From Thermogemmatispora sp042408965 (GTDB lineage: Bacteria > Chloroflexota > Ktedonobacteria > Ktedonobacterales > Ktedonobacteraceae), in assembly GCA_042408965.1 (NCBI GenBank), contig JBHOQN010000089.1, positions 1-64,000 of the forward strand: DNA of 64,000 nucleotides. Direction: 5' to 3'. Below are positions 33,733-42,553 of this stretch, in pieces; the stretch's first letter is position 1, and every line of letters starts with the position of its first letter. Under the pieces are notes generated by a model that saw nothing but the letters and a program-made list of their open reading frames with translations, made no database searches and was not told the origin of the DNA. The position numbers were made by a program, and so were the translations under genes.

Positions 33733-33761
33733 TTGACAGTCACCCGCCGATTTGATAGGTT
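33733..33761 (+). promoter_or_regulatory. Promoter of anchored NTF2-like gene
   Basis: TTGACA (33733-33738), exactly 17 nt, then TAGGTT (33756-33761), 39 nt ahead of the ATG. Confidence 0.5.
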
Positions 33762-33799
33762 TAAGGAGGTGACCATCTTTCGTTGCAAGGAGCGAGCCA

Positions 33800-34651
33800 A
33801 TGCAATCTCCAGAAGCGCAGCCGCCAGAGGGAGCGCCAGACCTCCCCACGGGAGCCGCGCACGAGGCAGACGCCTCCGCCACAACGGCATCACAGGCGGA
33901 GTCCCGTGGCAACACGCCCACCGAGGCCGCGCCGCCTCAGGAGCCACGGGAGGCTGGCGCCTCCTCGTCGGCGGAGCAGATGCTCTACGGTGATCTGGTC
34001 TATCCACCACCACCATCGTTCTACCAGAGCCTCCCTCCTGATGCCGGGAGAACCAGACCCTTCGGCGGCACAACGGCCGCCGCGGCACGCCTCCCACAGC
34101 CAGCGGCGCCACAGGTACCGCCGCCATCCTCCGCGCGCCCTGACGCCCGACCGCCGTCCTACGCCGGCTCACCCCTCGGCTCCCCTGGCCCCGGCGGCCG
34201 GCCGCGGTCCAGTTCGCGCACCTGGATCTGGGTCACGCTGGCAATCATCGCGATCTCCCTGGTCACCAGCCTGAGCCTCTGCTCGTGGGCCTTCTACAAT
34301 ACCATCAGCAGCGCGCAGCGGCAGTACGATAACCTGTCCTCGCTGGTCGACGACTACTACGACCACATCCAGCGCCAGGACTACGCCCACGCCTTCCTGG
34401 ACCTCCAGCCCTCGACTGATCAGGCCGGCCTGACCCCGGCACAGTTCAGTGCCGAGGCCCAGGCCCGCGACCGCTCCTACGGACCGGTGATCAGCTACTC
34501 CATCGTCTCGCTGCCCGACTTCAGCCTCCAGAGCGGCCCGACCTACGGGGTACAGGTTGACGTCAAACGCACGCATCTGCAGTACAGCGTGCTGCTGACG
34601 GTGCGCCAGATCAATGGAACCTGGAAGATCGTCGACTTCGACCGTATCTGA
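33800..34651 (+). CDS. Single-TM protein with extracytoplasmic NTF2-like domain
   Basis: Encodes 283 residues. The first ~135 are Pro/Ala/Gln-rich and probably disordered in the cytoplasm. One transmembrane helix follows (WIWVTLAIIAISLVTSLSL). The outer ~110 residues have the pattern of NTF2-like/DUF4878 domains (YYDHIQRQDYAHAFLDLQPS to LTVRQINGTWKIVDFDRI). Such domains bind small ligands or peptidoglycan-associated partners; the role here is unknown. GCAAGGAG precedes ATG 33800. Confidence 0.7.
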   Translation: MQSPEAQPPEGAPDLPTGAAHEADASATTASQAESRGNTPTEAAPPQEPREAGASSSAEQMLYGDLVYPPPPSFYQSLPPDAGRTRPFGGTTAAAARLPQPAAPQVPPPSSARPDARPPSYAGSPLGSPGPGGRPRSSSRTWIWVTLAIIAISLVTSLSLCSWAFYNTISSAQRQYDNLSSLVDDYYDHIQRQDYAHAFLDLQPSTDQAGLTPAQFSAEAQARDRSYGPVISYSIVSLPDFSLQSGPTYGVQVDVKRTHLQYSVLLTVRQINGTWKIVDFDRI

Positions 34652-34983
34652 CCGCGTAGCTGAGAAGCCTGCGCAGGCGGCCAGCAACGAGCCTGACCCA
34701 TCAGCAGCAGAGAGCAAAAAGAAGGGGAGTGAGCCATCAACTCACTCCCCTTCCGGAAAGAAGAAAGCAGGTCTCTCGCGGTGGGCTGTTCCACTCTTCC
34801 AATGCCCGAACGGGCATGCGCCGCAGGCGGTCACGGCTGTTCAAGCGACCCACCACAGCGGCCTCCCGTGGCCGCCATCAGCAGCCAGCCAGCCAGCCAG
34901 CGCATGGCAGAGATGAGGGGCCACCCGCCGGGGTTCAGCCGCCAGCCCACCACAGGCGAGATGAGACGAGACAGGGCCAGGCC
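34652..34983. other. Convergent gap with short CCAG repeat
   Basis: Holds the terminator hairpin at 34716-34753 and a run of CCAG tetranucleotides near 34879-34900. No supported gene. Confidence 0.45.
34716..34753 (-). terminator. Perfect 13-bp hairpin terminator
   Basis: GAAGGGGAGTGAG (34721-34733), 7-nt loop, CTCACTCCCCTTC (34741-34753). On the minus strand it is followed by TTTTT (34716-34720), so it should end transcription of the excisionase-type gene; it may also stop the plus-strand gene. Confidence 0.72.
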
Positions 34984-35226
34984 CTAGTTCGAGACCAGCT
35001 TGGCCTGAATCCTGGCCTGCAGCTTCGCCACCGGCGTGGGCGTCTCGCGCCCAACGCAGGCACGCAGGTCGCCACGATAGAAGCGCCAGGTGCTCCCAAC
35101 CTTATGGCCGGTAAGCTGACCGGACCACATCAGACGGTAGAGCGTGGAACGGCTGACCCGCAGATAGTTCATGGCTTCCTTAAAGGTGAGCAGGACATCA
35201 TCATCTTGCATAACCGGCATTGCCAT
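34984..35226 (-). CDS. Excisionase-family helix-turn-helix protein
   Basis: An 80-residue winged-helix protein of the MerR-like HTH_17/excisionase family: LLTFKEAMNYLRVSRSTLYRLMWSGQLTGHKVG, then the short wing STWRFYRGDLRACV. Members act as plasmid or phage excisionases or as small regulators. No integrase, attachment site or phage gene is nearby, so a chromosomal regulator is more likely. AAGGAGAG precedes ATG 35226. An AT-rich stretch lies just upstream. Confidence 0.82.
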   Translation of the reverse strand: MAMPVMQDDDVLLTFKEAMNYLRVSRSTLYRLMWSGQLTGHKVGSTWRFYRGDLRACVGRETPTPVAKLQARIQAKLVSN

Positions 35227-35507
35227 CTGTTCTCTCCTTACAACGGATTGATGAGTGCGTCGCTACGTGCGAACAATAAGCAGAGAGTGAGAGCTATATG
35301 TAAATATATTGCCTCATCACAGGTTATCATAACCAATATTGACACATTTTTCTGTGGAGAACCGGTTAACATCAGGTTGAGTTTTCCGCCGGAGTGTTCC
35401 ATATTCATAACCATCGATATGATGCCGACGACCAGGAACAGAGGGCATCTCCGGCGGAGCGCCAGCCCCTCCCGCCCAGCGCGGGCAGGCCACTCAGCGC
35501 ACACACC

Positions 35508-36206
35508 TCAGGGTTCGACCGCCACGGGGGCACTGAAGGTGTAGCCCACGCCAGGCACCGTGGTGATATAGCGCGGGTTATTGGAGTCCGGCTCGATCTT
35601 CTGGCGCAGGTGGCGGATGTGAGTCTTCACCAGACCGGAGTCACCAGGCTCATCGTAGCCCCAGACCCGCTCAATGATCATATCGATCGTCAGCACCTGG
35701 CCGGCGTGCGTCATCAAGAGATGCAGCAGGCGGCTCTCCGTGGGAGTGAGACGCACCTTGACGCCATCGCGCACCACCTCATGGCGCATGGCGTCCAGCG
35801 AGAACGGGCCCACACTGATGGTTGAGGCATTCGCAGATCCACGCACGCTGGACGAGCGGCGGAGAATGGCCTTGATGCGTGCCAGGAGCTGCCGCGGGCT
35901 GAACGGCTTGCGCAGATAATCGTCGGCCCCTAGCTCCAACCCACGGATCTCGTCCTCCTCCTGGTCATGGGCCGTGAGAATGAGAACCATCGAATTGGTC
36001 TCGCTTCGCATCTGGCGACATACTTCAAAGCCATCAATCTTGGGCATCTCCACATCCAGAATCACCAGGTCTGGCAGCGTCTCGCGCCAGCGCTTGATGG
36101 CCTGCTCCCCATCAAAGGCACGCACGACCTCATAGCCGTGCCCCTTGAGCCAGTAGCTCAGTATGTCCACCATGTCGCGGTCATCATCCGCTACCATGAT
36201 CTTCAC
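35508..36206 (-). CDS. OmpR/PhoB-family response regulator (orphan)
   Basis: A 232-residue two-component regulator. The receiver domain has the acidic pocket DDD (7-9), phosphoacceptor Asp51 (LVILDVEMPK), Thr78 and Lys100 (LRKPFSPRQLL). The C-terminal winged helix (LTPTESRLLHLLMTHAGQV to HIRHLRQKI and YITTVPGVGYTF) is complete. Start GTG 36206 is chosen because AGGAGG lies 8 nt upstream; longer in-frame starts extend the protein with unrelated residues. No histidine kinase is encoded within many kilobases, so the partner is elsewhere. Confidence 0.9.
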   Translation of the reverse strand: MKIMVADDDRDMVDILSYWLKGHGYEVVRAFDGEQAIKRWRETLPDLVILDVEMPKIDGFEVCRQMRSETNSMVLILTAHDQEEDEIRGLELGADDYLRKPFSPRQLLARIKAILRRSSSVRGSANASTISVGPFSLDAMRHEVVRDGVKVRLTPTESRLLHLLMTHAGQVLTIDMIIERVWGYDEPGDSGLVKTHIRHLRQKIEPDSNNPRYITTVPGVGYTFSAPVAVEP

Positions 36207-36579
36207 GTGTGTTCCTCCTGATCTGCATACCTGTGGAAGGCGTACTCCCCCCGCGGGGAGATAGACGGGCTTTGTGGCTAGCTTCGTGGGACTGCCATTG
36301 CTAGTAACGGGTCGCCCACATGGCGGTAACATCATGATACAATCTGGGCTATCACCAGTCATCCTATTGGCGCAGTCCTCCAGCTCCCTGTTCTGGAGCA
36401 GGCTGGCCCCTGAATCCAGCGATCGACTGCCGATCGACCCTGGCAGCCGGCTGGCCAGGCCATGACGCTGCCTCTGCCAGGCAGGACGGCCGGAGCGCAC
36501 CCTGCGGCCTCCCGGACCAGGCCTGTTCAGCCCAGCCGGCCATACGCCAGTCCATGAGTACGATACGAGAGGAGTCCTG
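36207..36579. other. Divergent gap between response regulator and cdd
   Basis: A short AT-richer patch near 36290-36350 is the likely promoter zone. Nothing else recognised; frames crossing it are extensions without ribosome-binding sites. Confidence 0.35.
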
Positions 36580-36978
36580 ATGAGTATGTCTATCACACGT
36601 GAGGAGCTGCTGGCCCTGGCGCGCACAGCCGCCCTCCGGGCGCACGCACCTTACTCGCGGTTCCGCGTGGGAGCCGCCCTGGTGGCGAACGGCCAGATCT
36701 ACTGTGGCGTGAATGTGGAGCTTGCCAGCTACGGACTGACGCTCTGTGCGGAACGGGCGGCCCTGGCGGCGGCCCTGACGGCCGGAGCGAGAGAGATCAC
36801 GCAGATCGCCGTGGCCTGCATCGATGCGCCTGCCACAGCCCCCGCAGGCGCACGCACACCCTGTGGCGCCTGTCGCCAGTGGCTCGCTGAGCTGGCGCCG
36901 ACGGCGGAGATCTACATCGACGGCCTCGAAGAGACCTTCTCGCCCTCCGCCCTGCTGCCCTACGCCTTCGTGCTCTAG
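36580..36978 (+). CDS. cdd: Cytidine deaminase
   Basis: Zinc enzyme of pyrimidine salvage that deaminates cytidine and deoxycytidine to the uridines. The 132-residue homotetramer-type sequence has zinc ligands Cys56, Cys95 and Cys98 and catalytic Glu58 in NVELASYGLTLCAERAAL and PCGACRQ. Start ATG 36580 follows AGAGGAG by 5 nt; ATG 36586 is the alternative. A strong terminator follows 31 nt after the stop, so it is a single-gene unit. Confidence 0.94.
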   Translation: MSMSITREELLALARTAALRAHAPYSRFRVGAALVANGQIYCGVNVELASYGLTLCAERAALAAALTAGAREITQIAVACIDAPATAPAGARTPCGACRQWLAELAPTAEIYIDGLEETFSPSALLPYAFVL

Positions 36979-37009
36979 GCGGCGCGCCCTCCAGGCGGCT
37001 CGCGCGCTC

Positions 37010-37045
37010 CTCCTCCCTCACCTGCAACGAGGGAGGAGTTTTTTT
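37010..37045 (+). terminator. Intrinsic terminator of cdd
   Basis: CTCCTCCCTC (37010-37019), 9-nt loop, GAGGGAGGAG (37029-37038), then seven T (37039-37045). Confidence 0.92.
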
Positions 37046-37271
37046 GCAAAATCCGCCCGCCCTGAGGGGCTTCTCTCCCACTCCGACGCCCACTCTCTCG
37101 ACCCCCCTCTGACGGCTTCTTTATCGACATCTATAGAATATCTGGTGAAATTGATCAATTTCTGTTACAATATAAGCAGTGCGTTTCAAATTTGCCAGGC
37201 ATGGTTCATCATGGACTGAGCGGAGCGCGTGAAATGCCAGCCGGTTGTGTCTTCAACGCTGAGGAGGACAT

Positions 37272-38432
37272 ATGTTCCAAAATTTTCAGCTACCCATCCC
37301 TTCCATCGGTATTGAGGAGGAATTCCAACTGGTCGATCCTCAAACAGGCAGGCTCGTCCCTGGCGTCCACACCATCATGGAGAAGGGGGCCACTCTCTTC
37401 GGGGAGCAGATCAAGCCTGAGATGCTTCAGTCCACCGTGGAGTTGATCAGCAGCGTCTATCCGAACATCACCGCCGCGCGTCTGGAGACCCAGCACCTGC
37501 GGGCCCAACTGGCGCGGCTGGTGGCAGAGGAAGGGCTGGCGCTGGTCAGCGCTGGCACCCATCCGGGTAGCTCCTGGCAGGAGCAAAAGCGCTCGAACCA
37601 TCCCCGCTACATTGAGCTGGAAGAGGAGTTTCAGGATGTGGGTCGCTCGATCCTGATCTTTGGTCTGCATGTCCATATCGGCGTCGAGAACAACGACATC
37701 GCCATCTCGCTCATGAACCAGATCCGCAACTGGCTGCCTCACCTGCTAGCGCTCTCGTCCAACTCTCCCTTCTGGGGCAACCGCATGACCGGCCTGAAAT
37801 CCTATCGCGTGGTCGTCTGGAAGCGCTTCCCCCGCAGCGGCCTGCCCGAGGTCTTTCCCACCTGGGCCGATTTCGACCGCTACGTCCAGGCGCTCATCGA
37901 CAGCGGCTGCATCGATAACGCCAAAAAGATCTGGTGGGATCTGCGCCCTCACCCGTTCTTCAAGACGCTGGAGTTTCGCATCTTCGATATGCCAGCGACC
38001 GTCGAGGACACCCTGGCCCTGGCCGCGCTCTGCCAGGCGCTGGTCGCCAAACTGACCTGGCTCCACAAGCACGGCATGAGCGTCCACATTCTGCCACGCG
38101 ACTATCTGGAGGAGAACAAGTGGCGCGCCATGCGCTATGGGCTGGATGCCGAGATCATCGATTTCGTCAATCGCCGAACCATCAGCATGCGTGATGCCAT
38201 TAACGAGCTCCTGGACTTTGTCGACGATGTCCTCGACGACCTGGGAACACGCCGCGAGATCAACTACCTGCGTATTCTGCTCGACGATCCACGCGGCACC
38301 GGCGCCGACCGCCAGATGGCTATCTGGGAGGAGACACATAGCTACCAGGCGGTGGTCAACTACCTGATTCAGAGTACACTCGAAGGGATTCCACTCGATA
38401 CCATTCCCAACCGGCACTCCCTCACCACCTGA
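37272..38432 (+). CDS. Carboxylate-amine ligase, GCS2/YbdK family
   Basis: A 386-residue enzyme of the glutamate-cysteine ligase 2 (YbdK) family, which joins a carboxylate to an amine or cysteine with ATP. The opening PSIGIEEEFQLVD, the HVHIGVENNDIAISLMNQIRNWLPHLLALSSNSPFW core (here split: residues around 136-170) and WWDLRPHPFFKTLEFRIFDM are family landmarks. YbdK itself has weak gamma-glutamylcysteine synthetase activity; the true substrate here is unknown. GAGGAGG precedes ATG 37272, and an AT-rich promoter zone lies near 37140-37190. Confidence 0.85.
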   Translation: MFQNFQLPIPSIGIEEEFQLVDPQTGRLVPGVHTIMEKGATLFGEQIKPEMLQSTVELISSVYPNITAARLETQHLRAQLARLVAEEGLALVSAGTHPGSSWQEQKRSNHPRYIELEEEFQDVGRSILIFGLHVHIGVENNDIAISLMNQIRNWLPHLLALSSNSPFWGNRMTGLKSYRVVVWKRFPRSGLPEVFPTWADFDRYVQALIDSGCIDNAKKIWWDLRPHPFFKTLEFRIFDMPATVEDTLALAALCQALVAKLTWLHKHGMSVHILPRDYLEENKWRAMRYGLDAEIIDFVNRRTISMRDAINELLDFVDDVLDDLGTRREINYLRILLDDPRGTGADRQMAIWEETHSYQAVVNYLIQSTLEGIPLDTIPNRHSLTT

Positions 38433-38955
38433 CCATCCGCGCTGCCCCTCTGGTCCCATCCGGGCCGGCCAGCGGCTCAGCGCCGTCACTCCGGCCATCG
38501 TCGGTTCCGCGCTCGGGAAGCGCGTCAGGGTCCTGCTGGCTGGCTGGCCACATGGACGGAGGACGCGGTCACGGGAGCTCGCTGGTTCGGGGTCGCTCGC
38601 CCCCCCGTGACAGGCCGCGCTCCCGCAGCGCTCCTCAAGAGGGGTCTCGTCAGCACACCGCGCACGCCCACCGGGGGATGGGAACAGCGCCGCTTTCCTG
38701 ACACCGAGCAGGCCACCGCGCGCGAACGGAGAATCCGCCGCCTTCCCCGTTCAGCGCGCGCTCGCTGCCCGCAGGCCTCCGAGCCCCATCCCCAGACAGA
38801 GCGGCGACCCCTGCGCCCGTTCTGGCCCTCCCTCGCTGCTTGCGCTCACGCGCCGCAAGGTGTATACTTTCCCAGAATACGATCGCTGACACCAGGGAAG
38901 ACAGGCCGCCAGGCTGGCCGTTTTCCCTATTTTCAGGAGTTTTCGGGTAAGGATT
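38433..38955. other. 523-bp gap before rplI
   Basis: No gene supported; GC-rich chance frames only. It ends with the rplI promoter listed separately. Confidence 0.4.
38840..38868 (+). promoter_or_regulatory. Promoter of rplI
   Basis: TTGCGC (38840-38845), 17-nt spacer, TATACT (38863-38868), 87 nt upstream of the rplI start. Confidence 0.55.
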
Positions 38956-39459
38956 ATGAAAGTCATTCTGCTTCAAGACGTAGAGGGGTTGGGCAAGGCC
39001 GGCGACCTCAAGGAAGTTGCCAACGGCTACGCACGCAACTATCTGCTGCCGCGCAAACTGGCCGCCGGCGCTACCCCGGCCTTGATCGCCAATCGTGAGC
39101 AGCGCATCGCCGCGGAGAAACGCCGCCTCGAGAAACAGGAGGCCCTTCAGCGCCAACTGGCCGAGCGCCTCAACCAGGTGAAACTGACCTTCAAGGCCCG
39201 CGTCGGGCGCGAAGGACGGCTCTACGGCTCGATCACCAGCCAGGACATCGCTCTCGGCCTGCGTGAGGCCGAGGGGATCTCCATCGACCGCCGCGTCATT
39301 GAACTGCCCAACCCGATTCGCTCGACCGGAACCTTCCAGGTGCCCGTGAAAATCGCACGCAACCTGGAACCGCGCATCACGGTCACCGTGCTCGACGAGG
39401 CCGCGGTCGCTCCGGCCAGCAGCGAGCAGGCCGGCGAGAGTGAGGCGGCTCAGGACTAG
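38956..39459 (+). CDS. rplI: 50S ribosomal protein L9
   Basis: Ribosomal large-subunit protein that bridges 23S rRNA at the L1 stalk. The N-terminal signature MKVILLQDVEGLGKAGDLKE and VANGYARNYLLPRKLA are diagnostic; the long connecting helix and the C-terminal domain (GRLYGSITSQDIALGL) follow. At 167 residues it is about 20 longer than typical, owing to an acidic Ala/Ser/Glu tail. It is transcribed alone here, unlike the rpsF-ssb-rpsR-rplI order of many bacteria. Confidence 0.96.
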   Translation: MKVILLQDVEGLGKAGDLKEVANGYARNYLLPRKLAAGATPALIANREQRIAAEKRRLEKQEALQRQLAERLNQVKLTFKARVGREGRLYGSITSQDIALGLREAEGISIDRRVIELPNPIRSTGTFQVPVKIARNLEPRITVTVLDEAAVAPASSEQAGESEAAQD

Positions 39460-39462
39460 CAA

Positions 39463-39486
39463 GGGGCGCGTCCGTACGGGCGCCCC
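39463..39486. terminator. Hairpin between rplI and thiolase gene
   Basis: GGGGCGC (39463-39469) pairs with GCGCCCC (39480-39486), with the palindrome CCGTACGG in the loop. It lies 3 nt after rplI and has no T tract; it may end both converging transcripts. Confidence 0.45.
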
Positions 39487-39547
39487 CTGCCAGCACCGTC
39501 GGCAGAGCGTTCCTCCCGCTCGCCACCAGGCCCGCTCCGCTACCGGG

Positions 39548-40744
39548 CTAGAGCCGCTCGATCACGGTGGCGATGCCCTGGCCGACGCCGATGCACATGG
39601 TCGCAAGTCCGTAGCGCCCGCCGCGCCGCTCCAGCTCGTGGAGCAGCGTCACAACAATGCGCGCCCCGCTGCAGCCGAGAGGGTGCCCCAGGGCGATCGC
39701 TCCACCGTTGACATTCAGCCTCTCCTGGTCGATCTCCAGCTCGCGCACACACTGCAGGACCTGCGCGGCAAAGGCCTCATTGAGTTCGATCAGACCCATG
39801 TCGTTGATACTGAGACCAGCGCGCTGCAGCGCCTTGCGCGTGGCCGGAATGGGTCCCAGTCCCATATAGGCGGGATCAACCCCCGCCACCGCCGTCGCAA
39901 CAATGCGCGCCCGCGGTCGCAGTCCCAGCGCACGCGCACGGCTCTCCGCCATCAACACCAGCGCCGCGGCGCCATCGTTAATGCCCGCCGAGTTGCCGGC
40001 CGTGACCGTGCCTCCGGGACGAAAGGCTGGCTTCAGCGCCGCCAGCTTCTCCAGGGAGGTATCGGCGCGCGGGTGCTCGTCCTGGCTGACCAGCAGCGGC
40101 TCACCCTTGCGCTGCGGGACCGGCACGGAGAGGATCTCCTCGGCGAAACGCCCCTCGCGCTGGGCGGCCACGGCGCGCTGATGGCTGCGCAGCGCGTAGG
40201 CGTCCTGCTCCTCGCGACTGATCCCGTAGCGCTCGGCGACATTCTCCGCGGTCTCCCCCATGCTGTAGGGATGATGCAGCTCCGCCAGCTTCGGATTGAC
40301 GAAACGCCAGCCCAGGGTGGTATCGTAGAGGCTCGCGCTGCGGCTGAAGGCGCTCTCCGCCTTCCCCATGACAAAGGGGGCGCGCGTCATGCTCTCCACA
40401 CCACCCGCGACGAAGGTATCGCCAGCCCCCGTCTGAATGGCCTGGGCCGCGCTATTGATCGCCTGCAGACCGGAGCCACAGAGGCGATTGACGGTCTGCC
40501 CGGCGACGTGAATCGGCAGCCCCGCCAGCAAGAGGGCCATGCGCGCCACGTTGCGGTTATCCTCCCCCGCCTGGTTCGCGCAGCCGAGCACGACGTCCTC
40601 AACGCTCTCCGCTGGAATCTGGGCCCTGCGTACGGCCTCAGCAATGACCAGCGCCGCCAGATCATCAGGCCGTACATCTTTGAGAAGACCAGCGTAGCGC
40701 CCGATGGGGGTGCGCACCGCTGAGACGATCACCGCTGCTTCCAT
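39548..40744 (-). CDS. Acetyl-CoA acetyltransferase / thiolase
   Basis: A 398-residue thiolase, last gene of the minus-strand acyl-CoA operon. It has the nucleophile region VNRLCGSGLQAINSAAQAI, the NEAFAAQ motif and GHPLGCSGAR. ATG 40744 follows AGGAGG, excluding the longer frame to 40783. Together with the hydratase and CoA-transferase genes upstream it would thiolytically cleave the 3-oxoacyl-CoA made in that pathway. It is diverged from the fadA product of the first cluster. Confidence 0.93.
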   Translation of the reverse strand: MEAAVIVSAVRTPIGRYAGLLKDVRPDDLAALVIAEAVRRAQIPAESVEDVVLGCANQAGEDNRNVARMALLLAGLPIHVAGQTVNRLCGSGLQAINSAAQAIQTGAGDTFVAGGVESMTRAPFVMGKAESAFSRSASLYDTTLGWRFVNPKLAELHHPYSMGETAENVAERYGISREEQDAYALRSHQRAVAAQREGRFAEEILSVPVPQRKGEPLLVSQDEHPRADTSLEKLAALKPAFRPGGTVTAGNSAGINDGAAALVLMAESRARALGLRPRARIVATAVAGVDPAYMGLGPIPATRKALQRAGLSINDMGLIELNEAFAAQVLQCVRELEIDQERLNVNGGAIALGHPLGCSGARIVVTLLHELERRGGRYGLATMCIGVGQGIATVIERL

Positions 40745-40838
40745 AACTCTGCCTCCTGAGTTGCTTCCTGGAGTAGATACCATGCCATACTGAGGAAAGG
40801 GATCAACAGGGAATCAACGGCGAGCCAGGGACGCGCCC

Positions 40839-41615
40839 TCAACGCCCCTGGAAATTCGCGCGGCGCTTCTCAAGGAAGGCTCGCATGCCCTCGCGCATAT
40901 CCTCACTGGCAAAGAGCAGGAAGAAGTTCTTGCGCTCGGCCTCCAGGCCCTCCTCAAGAGGAGTTTCAAAGGCCGCCAGCACGGCGTCCCTGGCCAGCCG
41001 CACGGCGATGGGCGGGCGTGTGGCCAGCTCCTTCGCCAGCTTGAGGGCCTCGTTGAGATGCTCGCCCTGCGGCACCACACGGTTCACCAGGCCCAGATCG
41101 GCCAGCTCGCGCGCACTGATCTGATTGCCGAGCAATACCATCTCCATCGTGCGATACTTGCCCAGGGTCCGCGCCAGACGCTGGGTGCCGCCGGCGCCGG
41201 GAATGATGCCAAGCAGAATCTCTGGCTGGCCAAAACGCGCATTCTCAGAGGCCACAATGATGTCACAGTGCAGCGCCAGCTCGCAGCCGCCACCCAGGGC
41301 ATAGCCGCCGACGGCCGCAATCAGAGGCTTCTTGAGACGCCGGATACGCTCCCAGGCCTCGAAGCCTCCCAGCAGCATATCAATCGGAGACTTATCGGAC
41401 ATCTCCTCAATATCCGCCCCCGCTGCAAAGGCACGCTCGCCGGCTCCGGTGATCACCATGCAGCGAATCTCCTCATCGCGATCGAACTCCTCCAGGGCCG
41501 TGCTTAGCTCGGCAACGAGCCGGGTATTGAGCGCGTTCAGCTTCTCCGGGCGATTGAGCGTCACGATGCCCACACGCTCATCACGGGTGACGACGATGTA
41601 TTGATAGTCAGCCAT
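40839..41615 (-). CDS. Enoyl-CoA hydratase/isomerase
   Basis: A 258-residue crotonase-fold enzyme. Oxyanion-hole segments GAGERAFAAGADIEEM and ALGGGCELALHCDIIVASENARFGQPE are clear. The two catalytic glutamates of hydratases fall in the GGGCELALHCD and FGQPEILLGIIPG regions, so hydratase activity is likely. ATG 41615 with GAGGAG upstream is preferred to 41654. The gene is 94 nt upstream of the thiolase gene in transcription order and follows the CoA-transferase genes. Confidence 0.92.
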   Translation of the reverse strand: MADYQYIVVTRDERVGIVTLNRPEKLNALNTRLVAELSTALEEFDRDEEIRCMVITGAGERAFAAGADIEEMSDKSPIDMLLGGFEAWERIRRLKKPLIAAVGGYALGGGCELALHCDIIVASENARFGQPEILLGIIPGAGGTQRLARTLGKYRTMEMVLLGNQISARELADLGLVNRVVPQGEHLNEALKLAKELATRPPIAVRLARDAVLAAFETPLEEGLEAERKNFFLLFASEDMREGMRAFLEKRRANFQGR

Positions 41616-41738
41616 CTTGCTCCTCACATCAGGGTGAAAATCGTTGACAATCACGCTCTCCAGGCGGCCAACCTGGCAGGGCTGCCGCCATGATCAGCAG
41701 ACAATGGACGTGGCTTCGTTCCCGCAGCGCCCCAACCT

Positions 41739-42518
41739 TCAGCGGGTCCAGACGCCCTCTGGATCACACTCACGGATGACCCGCAGCTCCTCGGCGGTGG
41801 GCGGCAGCGTCTCGTGGCAATCGGGGGCCAGCCGCAGAGGCCAGCCGGTCTGCTCCTGGACCTCCTCGATGGTGCTGCCAGGATGATACGACGAGAGCAG
41901 GGCCTCGCCACTGGCGGGATCAAAGGTAAAGACGGCGAGCGTGGTGATCAGAACCGCTGGACCACCGCGCGGCAAACCGACGCGCCGCCTCCAGGCCACA
42001 CCCGCCGGACCGCTCGCGTCAGGATAGCCATAACCGGGGCTGGTGACGAAATCGACACGCTCACGCAGGCGGTGGCGCTCGTGAGGCATGATGATCGCCA
42101 GGCGCTGCGCCAGGGAGGCGATGTCAGCACCGCCGCCACTGCCGGGGAGCCGCACCCGCGGCTGCTGCCAGTCGCCGATCAACGAGGTGTTGAGGTTGCC
42201 ATAGCGATCGATCTCGGCCCCTCCAATGAAGCCCAGCTCGATCTCGCCAGCCGCCATCAGGCCGATGACGTTGAGCGTGCCCGTCGCCCAGAGCGCGCCA
42301 CAGAGGTTGGGGGCATCCCCCATGGTATACAGGAGCTCGCTGGCGGGGGTGTCGCGCACAATGCCCGCCTCAAATAGACCGATACAGCCCGGTGCATGCG
42401 TGCGCCGAGCCAGGGCGAAGGCCAGCAAGGGCAGGCGCATGCCCACAAAGACCTTCTCGCCATCGCGAATCTGGCGCGCCGCACAGACGACCATCAGCTC
42501 GCGCGGAGTATACTCCAT
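41739..42518 (-). CDS. CoA-transferase family I, subunit B (GctB/IpdB-like)
   Basis: A 259-residue beta subunit. It resembles glutaconate CoA-transferase B and IpdB of steroid degradation (MVVCAARQIRDGEKVFVGM, GGAEIDRYGNLNTS, DFVTSPGYGYPD). Glu50 in IGLFEAG aligns with the catalytic glutamate of GctB, a residue that IpdB-type hydrolases lack as I recall them; this favours true CoA transfer. GAGGAGG lies about 9 nt before ATG 42518, and subunit A ends 36 nt upstream. The acyl substrate is unknown. Confidence 0.85.
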   Translation of the reverse strand: MEYTPRELMVVCAARQIRDGEKVFVGMRLPLLAFALARRTHAPGCIGLFEAGIVRDTPASELLYTMGDAPNLCGALWATGTLNVIGLMAAGEIELGFIGGAEIDRYGNLNTSLIGDWQQPRVRLPGSGGGADIASLAQRLAIIMPHERHRLRERVDFVTSPGYGYPDASGPAGVAWRRRVGLPRGGPAVLITTLAVFTFDPASGEALLSSYHPGSTIEEVQEQTGWPLRLAPDCHETLPPTAEELRVIRECDPEGVWTR

Positions 42519-42553
42519 CACGCAGGTCCTCCTCAATCGTTCGCAGAGTGAAG

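Noticed and set aside
34984..35226. Excisionase as a sign of an integrated element
   Set aside because: No integrase, attachment repeats, tRNA target or phage genes nearby; the family is also used for ordinary chromosomal regulators.
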